Origin: Deltaproteobacteria bacterium
GTDB lineage: Bacteria > Desulfobacterota > Desulfuromonadia > Desulfuromonadales > Geopsychrobacteraceae
Reading direction: 5' to 3'
Length of the DNA: 38,824 bases
Assembly: GCA_018399135.1 (NCBI GenBank)
Contig: JAGYPB010000024.1
Span: forward strand, 1 to 38,824
The notes under the pieces are model-generated. The model saw nothing but the letters and a program-made list of their open reading frames with translations, did not search any database and was not told the origin of the DNA. The position numbers and the translations under genes are program-made. Below, one piece after another: positions 23,222 to 31,354 of the stretch (its first letter is position 1; each line of letters begins with the position of its first letter).

Positions 23222-24982
23222 TCAATCACTGTGGGGCTGGTAGAGTCGCGCAATACGCTTGGCCAGAGAAAAAATCTGTTTGAATTTATCAGTAATTTCA
23301 AACTCGAGCTGTAACAGCTTCAATCGTTCAGTATCACTGGCGGCCATGCTCGCCACCTGACGGCGAAAGGCCCCCTCAACGGTCTCATTCACTTCGCGGC
23401 GCAGCCCCAACAACTCTTGTGCCAGGCTCGAGTCATTTTCACTGACTGCCCGGACAGCGAGTTCGACAGCCGTATGGATATAGGCATGCAGGCGCTCCAG
23501 CAATTCTCGGGTTTGGGCCCCGGGTCGTAGTGGCAGCTGCACCATTTTAAAGCCAGTTTCAACCAGTTCCGATTCAATAATATCGCCGATCCGCTCAAGG
23601 GTATCGGCCGCCTGACTCAGCAGATAATAGTCGTAAGCCTGATCTTCAGTCAGCTCTTTTTTACCGAGCAGAGAAAGGTACCTGATGATTTCAGCATGGA
23701 GCAGATCGATAACGTCATCGCGCTTCTGTACCTCACGAAACAGATGAGTGTCCAGTTTTTCCAGGGCGGGCCAGATAGCATGGGTCATTTGAACGACCTC
23801 TTTACCCATACGGCCAACCTCCATACGCGCCAGACTCAGTGCTGCTGCCGGTGTATCTAACAGCCGCTCATCAAGAAATTTCGGCACACAAATCGGCGTT
23901 TTTCCAGACCCTTTCCGTTCCGGCACCAGTATCATCACCAGCCTGGAAAAAAGGGGAGAAAAGCCGATAAACACCAGAGTATTGACAACATTAAACAGGG
24001 TGTTGGCATTGGCGATCTGCCGCGGTGCTTCTGCCGCCAACCGGCTCATCCCTTCCAGGTCGATATACCGGGGAGACAGGGTGACCGTCAGGGCAGCTAG
24101 CTGATCAATAAAACCAAACCACAACAGCACACCGGCAACATTAAAGAGCACATGAATGGTAGCCGCGCGCAGGGCAGCTCGCGGCTTACCGATAGTCGCC
24201 AGCATAGCGGTCACACAGGTACCAATATTGGCGCCCAACGCCAGGGAAATACCTGCCGGCAGGGACATAAATCCCTGACTGGCCATAATGATGATCAAAC
24301 CTGTTGTCGCCGCCGAAGACTGAATCAAGGCGGTAAAAAGGGCACCGATCAGCAAGCCAACCAGCGGGTTATCCATCTCCACCATCCACTCAAGAAACGG
24401 TGGATAGAAACGTAGTGGGCCCATGGCATCGGTCATGATCCCCATGCCGAAAAAGATCAGCCCCAACCCCAGCAGCATCCCGCCATAGTGGCGAAATTGT
24501 TCACGCCGGGCAAAGGTCAGCATAGCGAATCCCGCAGCAACCAATGACAAGGCATAAGCCGAGACGTTAAAGGCAATGATTTGCGCGGTAAAGGTCGAGC
24601 CGATATTGGCGCCCATGATAACGCCAACGGACTGGCTTAACGTCATCGCACCGGCACTGACAAAACCCACCACCAGGACGGTTGTCACCGATGAGGATTG
24701 CAGCATGGCCGTCGTCATTGCCCCGACCAGAGCACCACTGAAGCGGTTGCTGGTCAAACGCTCAAGGCTGGACTGTAAGCGCGATCCGGCCGCTGCTTTG
24801 AGGGATTCGGTTAAACGATCCAGCCCCAGCAGAAAAAGCGCCAACCCACCAAAAAGCCCCATCAACATGGCTCCCCATGAGAAATCCTGGGGATCAGGCA
24901 CACCGAGACTTGTCGCTGCCGAAGCAGCAGTAACCATCAGGACAAGCAGGAAGCTTATAAAAAGGTAGCGGCCTATCATCAT
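23222..24982 (-). CDS. Na/Pi cotransporter-family protein with PhoU-like tail
   Basis: This 586-residue inner-membrane protein of the NptA/YjbB-like Na/Pi cotransporter II family has an N-terminal signal-like segment and then two repeated halves, each with a QSS motif: TAMLQSSSVTTVL (about 92-104) and ALIQSSAATTGLI in the second half. The C-terminal 200 residues are helical and resemble PhoU, with ADTLERIGDIIE. Relatives move phosphate, often outwards, driven by Na. The start overlaps the lnt stop as ATGA. A second ATG one codon later is an equal start. Substrate direction is inference. Confidence 0.9.
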   Translation of the reverse strand: MMIGRYLFISFLLVLMVTAASAATSLGVPDPQDFSWGAMLMGLFGGLALFLLGLDRLTESLKAAAGSRLQSSLERLTSNRFSGALVGAMTTAMLQSSSVTTVLVVGFVSAGAMTLSQSVGVIMGANIGSTFTAQIIAFNVSAYALSLVAAGFAMLTFARREQFRHYGGMLLGLGLIFFGMGIMTDAMGPLRFYPPFLEWMVEMDNPLVGLLIGALFTALIQSSAATTGLIIIMASQGFMSLPAGISLALGANIGTCVTAMLATIGKPRAALRAATIHVLFNVAGVLLWFGFIDQLAALTVTLSPRYIDLEGMSRLAAEAPRQIANANTLFNVVNTLVFIGFSPLFSRLVMILVPERKGSGKTPICVPKFLDERLLDTPAAALSLARMEVGRMGKEVVQMTHAIWPALEKLDTHLFREVQKRDDVIDLLHAEIIRYLSLLGKKELTEDQAYDYYLLSQAADTLERIGDIIESELVETGFKMVQLPLRPGAQTRELLERLHAYIHTAVELAVRAVSENDSSLAQELLGLRREVNETVEGAFRRQVASMAASDTERLKLLQLEFEITDKFKQIFSLAKRIARLYQPHSD

Positions 24983-26514
24983 TTAACCTGGGAAAAGCTT
25001 TTATCCCGCAGACGGGGAACAACCGCCTGAGCTATGACCAGCAGAGCGGTCAGCAACAGACAGGCAAGGGCAAAGAGATCGCCAAAGCGCGTGTAGAAGG
25101 TAGGCTCCGCGCCAAGACCAACCCTACCGGAGATCTGCAAGGATTCAAAAATCGGACCGGACTGCACAATCTCGCCACTGGGGGCAATCAGAGCGGAGAT
25201 GCCGGTATTAGCGGAACGCGCCAGCCAGATACGGTTTTCAATCGCGCGAAAGCGCGCCATCGCCAGGTGCTGATAGGGAGCCGATGAACGACCGAACCAG
25301 GCATCATTCGTAATATTCACCAGCAGATCCGCTCCCTGCTGGACATGTTGACGTGCCAGGTATGGAAAAATCACTTCATAACATACCAGCACCCCAAGAT
25401 GATGTTCACCCAGGGGCAAGGGAACGATGTCACCCGGAACAAAATCGCCAACCCCCACCACCAATTTGTCAACAAAGGAAAGCAACGACCCCAATGGCAC
25501 ATATTCACCAAAAGGCACCAGGTGAACTTTGTCAGAGCGGCCCTGTCTGGCCCCATCCCTACCAATCAAAAAAGCACTGTTCAGGTAGTGGTATTCTCCG
25601 CTTGACGCGATGTGATAAGCGGGAGTACCGACCAGCAGCGGCACACCGCTGTGCCTGGGCAGATCATGAACCAGAGAAGCCAGGGGAGAAGGATCCTGCA
25701 GATAAAAGGGGGTTGCCGCTTCCGGCCAGATCAACAGATCAGGATGGTTCGCCAAGGCCTGTTGAGACAGAGACAGATAGCGAGCTATCGTCTCCTGTTG
25801 CAATGCCGGATCCCATTTTTGTGACTGCTCAAAATTCCCCTGGATCAGCGCTACCGCTAACTGCTCCGGGCGCTCATCAGTAAGTTGCCCCGAGCGCCAG
25901 ATGCCATAGCCAAAATGACTGATCAGCAGCAGCGCAACCCCGACCGTCGCCCAGCGAGTAAACGGTTGCTTGGGGTGCAAAACAAGCTGGGCGATCCAGG
26001 CGTTAACCGCAACCAGGATCATGCCAACACCGTAAACACCGGTCACATCGGCCGTTTGAATGACCAGACTGAAGTTGTGTTGGGAATAGCCGATCAACGC
26101 CCAGGGGAAACCGGTCAACAGCCAACCACGCAAAAATTCAAGAGCGACCCAGATGACCGGCAAACTGATCAGAACGGGAATACCGAGCCGTTGTTTGCTG
26201 CGCCAGGAAAGCCAGGTAGTAACGGCGAAAAAAAGCGCCAGGTAGGTGACCAGCAGCAGATAAGCAACGAGGGAGGAAAACGGGTCAAGACCACCAAAGG
26301 TGGTCATGACAATGTTCAGCCAGTAAAGAACGGCGGCAAAAAAAGTCGCCCCGGCCCAAAAGCCACAGGCAAAGGGGCGTTTTTCCATCACCAGCAGCAG
26401 CGGCACCAATGCTACCCAGGCCAGCGGATAAAAATCCGGTCGTGGAAACGACAGGGCCAACAGTCCGCCTGACAGCGCCGCTATCAGCAGGGTTTTATCA
26501 ATCCGCACCATCAT
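24979..26514 (-). CDS. lnt: Apolipoprotein N-acyltransferase
   Basis: This integral membrane enzyme of about 511 residues adds the third acyl chain to lipoproteins. Several N-terminal helices are followed by a nitrilase-like periplasmic domain whose catalytic triad is visible: E265 (LLIWPEAATPFYL), K329 (DKVHLVPFGEYVP) and C378 (LGVLVCYEVIFP). The start at 26514 gives MMVRIDKTLLIAALSGGLLAL; an upstream in-frame ATG at 26580 lies inside corC and adds a non-conserved leader. It overlaps corC by 17 bp, the corC-lnt order found in many proteobacteria. Confidence 0.95.
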   Translation of the reverse strand: MMVRIDKTLLIAALSGGLLALSFPRPDFYPLAWVALVPLLLVMEKRPFACGFWAGATFFAAVLYWLNIVMTTFGGLDPFSSLVAYLLLVTYLALFFAVTTWLSWRSKQRLGIPVLISLPVIWVALEFLRGWLLTGFPWALIGYSQHNFSLVIQTADVTGVYGVGMILVAVNAWIAQLVLHPKQPFTRWATVGVALLLISHFGYGIWRSGQLTDERPEQLAVALIQGNFEQSQKWDPALQQETIARYLSLSQQALANHPDLLIWPEAATPFYLQDPSPLASLVHDLPRHSGVPLLVGTPAYHIASSGEYHYLNSAFLIGRDGARQGRSDKVHLVPFGEYVPLGSLLSFVDKLVVGVGDFVPGDIVPLPLGEHHLGVLVCYEVIFPYLARQHVQQGADLLVNITNDAWFGRSSAPYQHLAMARFRAIENRIWLARSANTGISALIAPSGEIVQSGPIFESLQISGRVGLGAEPTFYTRFGDLFALACLLLTALLVIAQAVVPRLRDKSFSQVK

Positions 26515-27358
26515 CGCCCATATCTGACCGCAACGGAAAAATACGGATCTGCTGAATCGAACGCTGGTCCCCTTTTTCAATCAGCATATCAAACTGGCCA
26601 ACACGAACTTTTTCACCAACGATCGGCACCTGACCAAACTGCTCAATGACATAGCCACTGATCGTGTCAAATTTTTCTCGCGCCACTTCAACGTCAAAAT
26701 ATTCTTCAAACTCTTCAATATTGAGCCGTCCATTGACCACCACAGTGCCATCGGGATCCTCAATCAGCCATTCTTCTTCCAGATCATACTCATCCTGAAT
26801 ATCGCCGACGATCTCCTCGATCAGATCCTCAATCGTAATTAAACCCGCAGTACCACCATACTCATCGATAACAATGGCGATATGGACCCGCGTTTCGCGA
26901 AATTCCCGCAGCAACACGCTGACCTGTTTCGATTCCGGCACCAGAAATGGCTGGCGCAGAACCTTATCCAACGGGACATTGTCGAGGGGCTGCCCCCAAT
27001 AGTGAAGTAGATCCTTGGCATAAACCAGCCCGATAATATTGTCGATATTTCCTTTGTAGATCGGGATCCGCGAGTGCCCTGACTGAAGAATAGCTTCCAA
27101 CACCTGGGTCAGAGGAGCTACGGCATCAACGCAGACCATATCAGTCCGTGGCACCATGATTTCGCGCAGGTAGGTTTCATCGAGCTCCAGGATTGACTGA
27201 AGCATGTCCCCTTCTTCCTCATCAATAATTCCGCGCTGTTCCGATTCATCGATTAACTGCTGCAACTCTTCTTCGCTTCCAGCCGAAGCTCGCCTGCTCA
27301 AACGATTCAGAAGGCGTTGCAGCAACCCTTCTCGTCCCTTTTCATTACCAGCGTCCAC
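26498..27358 (-). CDS. corC: CorC/HlyC-family CBS-domain protein
   Basis: This 286-residue cytoplasmic protein has an N-terminal helical segment, a pair of CBS domains (about 70-195; IMVPRTDMVCVD, HSRIPIYKGNIDNIIGLVYA, IAIVIDEYGGTAGLITIEDL) and a C-terminal CorC/HlyC domain. Members are linked to Mg/Co transport. The GTG start at 27358 has GGAG about 12 bases away, a loose spacing. It follows ybeY and precedes lnt, a conserved trio. Confidence 0.93.
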   Translation of the reverse strand: MDAGNEKGREGLLQRLLNRLSRRASAGSEEELQQLIDESEQRGIIDEEEGDMLQSILELDETYLREIMVPRTDMVCVDAVAPLTQVLEAILQSGHSRIPIYKGNIDNIIGLVYAKDLLHYWGQPLDNVPLDKVLRQPFLVPESKQVSVLLREFRETRVHIAIVIDEYGGTAGLITIEDLIEEIVGDIQDEYDLEEEWLIEDPDGTVVVNGRLNIEEFEEYFDVEVAREKFDTISGYVIEQFGQVPIVGEKVRVGQFDMLIEKGDQRSIQQIRIFPLRSDMGDDGAD

Positions 27359-27394
27359 CTTGAATTTGTTCTCCTTGTTGGTTGTTGCAACATG

Positions 27395-27859
27395 TCATTG
27401 ATCGATAGCCAGAGGAAAATCCTCAACCAGTTGGGCAAAAACTTCCCGTTCCCGTTGTTCCATTTCTTGCGCTTGTTCGGCGCTGCCGCGTTCATGATCG
27501 TATCCCAGGAGATGCAGGACTCCATGCACCAGCAAAAACCACAGCTCATGTTCAAAAGGAATCTGTGCCGCAGCGGCGTCGCCGGCAGCGCGATCAACGG
27601 AAATAACCACATCGCCGAGCAACTGTGGCTGCACCCCGGCGCCCGGACCTTCCTGCATGGCAAAAGAAATCACATTCGTTGGATGATCGCGCTGTAAAAA
27701 TTCGCGATTAATCTGTTGAATACCCGTATTGTCGACGATCAGAATCGACAGTTCAGCGTCAGGCTTCGCGCAGATATTTAAGATTTGCTGAGCCACCTTG
27801 CGCAGCGACCGCTTCAAAATCTTGTGTTTGCGCTGGCGATTTTCGATCTGTATTCGCAT
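27395..27859 (-). CDS. ybeY: Endoribonuclease / rRNA maturation factor YbeY
   Basis: This 154-residue metal-dependent RNase takes part in 16S rRNA 3' end maturation and 70S quality control. The zinc motif HGVLHLLGYDH gives H112, H116 and H122. I chose the ATG at 27859, preceded by AAGG, because MRIQIENRQRKHK matches the usual start; a longer ORF to 28012 reads out of frame through pgpH. The true start lies 101 bp inside the 3' end of pgpH, an unusually long overlap. Confidence 0.94.
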   Translation of the reverse strand: MRIQIENRQRKHKILKRSLRKVAQQILNICAKPDAELSILIVDNTGIQQINREFLQRDHPTNVISFAMQEGPGAGVQPQLLGDVVISVDRAAGDAAAAQIPFEHELWFLLVHGVLHLLGYDHERGSAEQAQEMEQREREVFAQLVEDFPLAIDQ

Positions 27860-30167
27860 TCTTAACCTTATTTCCCTTATCGTGCGTAGCGGCGTTATCA
27901 CTGCCATCACTTTTGGCTTTAACAATGTGAACCGGCTCCGGATAGTCAACCCGGTGATGAAATGAACTCGACAAGACGCGGGTAAAGCTCTTGGCGATTT
28001 CGTTAAGGTCACGCAAGGTCAAATCACATTCGTTAAGTTGTCCATCGATAAAAATATTGTTAATCAGTTTTTTTACCATCCCTTGAATCCGGGCCGGGGT
28101 AGGATCGGCCAGGGTACGACTGGCAGCCTCTACGGCATCGGCCAGCATAATCAGCGCAGCTTCACGTGTTTGGGGTTTAGGACCATGATAGCGATAATCG
28201 CGCTCGTCCACCTGCTGCACCCCTGGATCGGCAAGAGATTTAGCGCGATCGTAGAAAAACTTGATCAGCGCCGTACCATGATGCTGCTGAATAATATCAA
28301 TCAACTCAGAGCCCAGTTTGTTCTCACGTGCCAGATCAACACCATCCTTGACATGAGAGGTCAGAATCAGGGCACTCATGGAAGGCGCCAGCTTGTCGTG
28401 TTTGTTGCGCTGGCCACCGGTATTTTCGATAAAATAAAGAGGTTTACGGATCTTGCCGATGTCGTGGTAATAGGCAGCTACCCGTGCTAACAATGGGTTG
28501 GCGCGGATCGATTCAGCCGCTGATTCAGCCAGGTTTCCCACCAGAATCGAATGATGATAGGTACCAGGTGCCTGAATCATCAACTGGCGCAGAACCGGCG
28601 CATTCATATTGGCCAATTCGAGTAATTTGATATCCGTCGTATATTTGAAGACCGACTCAACCAGCGGAATAGTACCGTTAACAATAACCGCACTGATGAT
28701 CCCGCCGGCAAAACCAAAGCCCAGCCGATATAACAGCTGCATATCGGCAGCGCGACCGGTAAGCAGATGCAGACCGATCAACATAGCGACATTGGTTAAG
28801 CCAATCCACAGGCCTGCGCGATAGAGGGTAGTACGTTGCTGACAATAACGTACCCCATGGGCACCGACAATGCTGCCGACCAGAGCATAAATAGCCACCA
28901 GCAAACTGTTGCCGAACAACACTCCGGCCAGGACAGCTGAACAGATCCCGACAATAAAAGCGGTTTCAGAATTCAGCACAATACGCACCAGCATGGCAGC
29001 CAGAGCAAAGGGGATGGCATAGTAGTAAGTCATGGCATCGATGGATGACAAGACCGTTCCCATCCCGGCAGAAACAAAGATCGACACCTTGATAAGAATA
29101 AAATGGGCAACCAGCACCGACCCCAAAAACAGCAGATCACGACGATCCGGATTAAACTTGCTGATATTCCCTTGTGCAAAAACAAAACCGACAAAAATCA
29201 ACAGCATGATACAGATCAGCAGACCAACGGCACTCTGCAAGGTATGACTGCTGCGCCCCGAATCACGCAATACCTGTAGTTTGAGAATCTGGTCGGCACT
29301 GATGCGCTCCCCTTCCCGCACGACCATCTCCCCCTTTTTGATCTGGAAGAGGACCGGCGTCACCTGACTGGATGCCGACAATCGGCGCTTTTCAGTCTCC
29401 TGCCGATCTAACACCAGGTTGGGACGCAACTGCTGCTGCACCAGTTTAAGCAGCACCTGTTGCTGGACGGCTTTCAACGTACCAAGACCGGCCAGGTGAC
29501 CCTCAGCATCGTGGAGCGCATCATTAAGGCTAATGACCCGCTCAACCCATTGGGGAGATGGAACACGCTCCTGATCACTCTCAAGTAGAATAATGCCAGA
29601 ATGACGATCATCCTGAAAACTCTGCAAGCTGGCAACAATCGGGCGCTCGAACAGCGGTTTAAGGAGGGTATTGACCTGCCCGACCAGTTCTCGATCGAGG
29701 GGGAGGCCAAGCAACGGCCCGTAATCCTCAGGGGTAAGAGGGACGCCAAAATCAGCTTCAAGACGCGGCAACAGATCCTCGGCAGGGTAAAGACCGACAT
29801 CTTCCAGCCGCTGGGATAGAAAAACCAGTCCGCGTTCCAAACGCTCAATCGCCTGGACACCGGCACTCGGTTCATAGCGATAGGCCAGAGGCACTGCACG
29901 CGCTGCGGCATCACGTTTAGCACGGGTCAATTCGATATCTTCGACCAGCATGTCACGGGGCGACTTAATATCCCGCGGGGCAATATCCCCTGGCGAAAAA
30001 GATGCAGGAATCAGCCCCCCTTTGGGAACAATAATGACTGCCAGTAAAAGCGCCACGGCAAACAGCACCCATTTACGCATCAGCACCGGACTGCGCCAGA
30101 ACCGCCATTCCTGCCAGGAACGGGAACGACTACGCCCTGCGGCTTTGTTTTTTTTATCTTTAGTCAT
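27759..30167 (-). CDS. pgpH: 7TM-HD (PgpH-type) cyclic dinucleotide phosphodiesterase
   Basis: This 802-residue membrane protein has a cytoplasmic basic N-terminus, one TM helix (about 32-48), a long extracytoplasmic 7TMR-HDED region (about 50-290), further TM helices (about 300-490) and a cytoplasmic HD domain. HD residues include TYHHSILVGNLAE (about 535-548) and YYHDIGKIRKP (about 567-577). PgpH relatives hydrolyse c-di-AMP; whether this lineage uses c-di-AMP cannot be seen here. The last 40 or so residues, after FHHRVDYPEPVHIVK, look non-conserved and are read from the overlapping ybeY start. It lies between phoH and ybeY as in related genomes. Confidence 0.92.
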   Translation of the reverse strand: MTKDKKNKAAGRSRSRSWQEWRFWRSPVLMRKWVLFAVALLLAVIIVPKGGLIPASFSPGDIAPRDIKSPRDMLVEDIELTRAKRDAAARAVPLAYRYEPSAGVQAIERLERGLVFLSQRLEDVGLYPAEDLLPRLEADFGVPLTPEDYGPLLGLPLDRELVGQVNTLLKPLFERPIVASLQSFQDDRHSGIILLESDQERVPSPQWVERVISLNDALHDAEGHLAGLGTLKAVQQQVLLKLVQQQLRPNLVLDRQETEKRRLSASSQVTPVLFQIKKGEMVVREGERISADQILKLQVLRDSGRSSHTLQSAVGLLICIMLLIFVGFVFAQGNISKFNPDRRDLLFLGSVLVAHFILIKVSIFVSAGMGTVLSSIDAMTYYYAIPFALAAMLVRIVLNSETAFIVGICSAVLAGVLFGNSLLVAIYALVGSIVGAHGVRYCQQRTTLYRAGLWIGLTNVAMLIGLHLLTGRAADMQLLYRLGFGFAGGIISAVIVNGTIPLVESVFKYTTDIKLLELANMNAPVLRQLMIQAPGTYHHSILVGNLAESAAESIRANPLLARVAAYYHDIGKIRKPLYFIENTGGQRNKHDKLAPSMSALILTSHVKDGVDLARENKLGSELIDIIQQHHGTALIKFFYDRAKSLADPGVQQVDERDYRYHGPKPQTREAALIMLADAVEAASRTLADPTPARIQGMVKKLINNIFIDGQLNECDLTLRDLNEIAKSFTRVLSSSFHHRVDYPEPVHIVKAKSDGSDNAATHDKGNKVKNANTDRKSPAQTQDFEAVAAQGGSANLKYLREA

Positions 30168-30178
30168 GAGTCCTCGGA

Positions 30179-31192
30179 TCAGTCAGGCGCGTTAATTCTG
30201 GCAGGGCGAGGCTGTGATTCCTCGGTTTTTGCAGAGGGCTTTTGCTCAGCGCGCTGATAAGCCTGCACGATCGCCTGAACAATGGGATGACGAACAACAT
30301 CAAGATCACTAAAGTAGGTAAAGGCAATGTCGGGAACACCACGTAACACCTCGGTGGCATGCAGCAGCCCCGAACCGGTTCCACGCGGCAGATCGATCTG
30401 AGTGACATCACCGGTAATCACCGCCCGACTGCCAAACCCGATGCGGGTCAAAAACATTTTCATCTGTTCCGCGGTGGTGTTTTGTGCTTCATCAAGAATA
30501 ACAAAGGCATCATTAAGAGTACGACCACGCATAAAGGCAAGGGGTGCAACCTCAACCACGCCGGTATCAACAAGTCCCCGGGCTTTGTCGAGATCAAGCA
30601 TATCATACAGGGCATCGTATAAGGGCCGCAGATAAGGGTTAACCTTCTCGGCCAGATCCCCGGGCAGAAATCCCAACTTTTCCCCTGCTTCAACCGCCGG
30701 GCGCACCAGCATGATACGACTGACCTCTTTGCGCATGAGAGCAGCCACCCCCATGGCCATGGCCAGGTAGGTTTTGCCGGTTCCTGCCGGACCGATGCCA
30801 AACACTAAAGTCTGGCTGCGGATCTGGTCAATATAGCTTTTTTGTGCCAGACTTTTTGGCGTAATCAGCTTGTTGCGCGCCGAAACAAAAACCGTATCGT
30901 AAAAAATATCGCGCAAATTTGTTGATGAATCGGTCGACAGGATGCGGATAGCATAGTCGATGTCCGTGGGATACAGGGGCATCTCATCACGCAGCAACGC
31001 GCAGAGCTCTTCAAGCAGGCGATAACCGATCTGCACCTGTGCCGGGTTGCCGGACAAGTGCAATACCGTCCCCTGACTACCAAGGCGAATCCCGAGTTTC
31101 TTTTCTATCAGCTTAAGATTCTGATTCTGTTGGCCGAACAGCTGGGCCGCCAGGGCAGGATTGCCGACATCAAATGATTGGCGAGGGGTCAT
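30179..31192 (-). CDS. phoH: PhoH-family ATPase
   Basis: This 337-residue cytoplasmic ATPase is of the PhoH/PhoL type. Walker A is GPAGTGKT (about 134-141) and Walker B is FVILDEAQNTT; the N-terminal part resembles a KH-like RNA-binding fold. The usual partner YbeY is encoded two genes downstream, in line with a role in RNA or ribosome metabolism. I prefer the ATG at 31192 (MTPRQSFDVGNPALAAQLFG); the frame stays open to 31291, but that extension is not family-like and runs into the leader of the divergent gene. Ribosome site is weak. Confidence 0.94.
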   Translation of the reverse strand: MTPRQSFDVGNPALAAQLFGQQNQNLKLIEKKLGIRLGSQGTVLHLSGNPAQVQIGYRLLEELCALLRDEMPLYPTDIDYAIRILSTDSSTNLRDIFYDTVFVSARNKLITPKSLAQKSYIDQIRSQTLVFGIGPAGTGKTYLAMAMGVAALMRKEVSRIMLVRPAVEAGEKLGFLPGDLAEKVNPYLRPLYDALYDMLDLDKARGLVDTGVVEVAPLAFMRGRTLNDAFVILDEAQNTTAEQMKMFLTRIGFGSRAVITGDVTQIDLPRGTGSGLLHATEVLRGVPDIAFTYFSDLDVVRHPIVQAIVQAYQRAEQKPSAKTEESQPRPARINAPD

Positions 31193-31236
31193 ATGTGGTA
31201 TATAGATGCAGCAAGAATTTGAGTAATCACGCCCGA

Positions 31237-31266
31237 AATCTAGCACCAAATGAACTCGCAATGCAA
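31237..31266 (-). promoter_or_regulatory. Possible phoH promoter
   Basis: Minus-strand TTGCAT (31261-31266) and TAGATT (31237-31242) are spaced 18 bp, about 45 bp upstream of the phoH ATG, within the divergent gap shared with the HEAT-like gene. The match is weak. Confidence 0.3.
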
Positions 31267-31354
31267 GAGGCACAGCGTCGGCATGCGTCATTCCACCTTT
31301 GGGTTCATTCGTGATATATTTTATTTCAACTTACAGCGACTCCAGGGACAGATT

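Noticed and set aside
25353-26472. Plus-strand frames opposite lnt
   Set aside because: Antisense to an intact lnt with its catalytic triad; translations look random.
26515-26580. Upstream start for lnt at 26580
   Set aside because: The added residues lie inside corC, are not family-like, and a better start gives the usual N-terminus and length.
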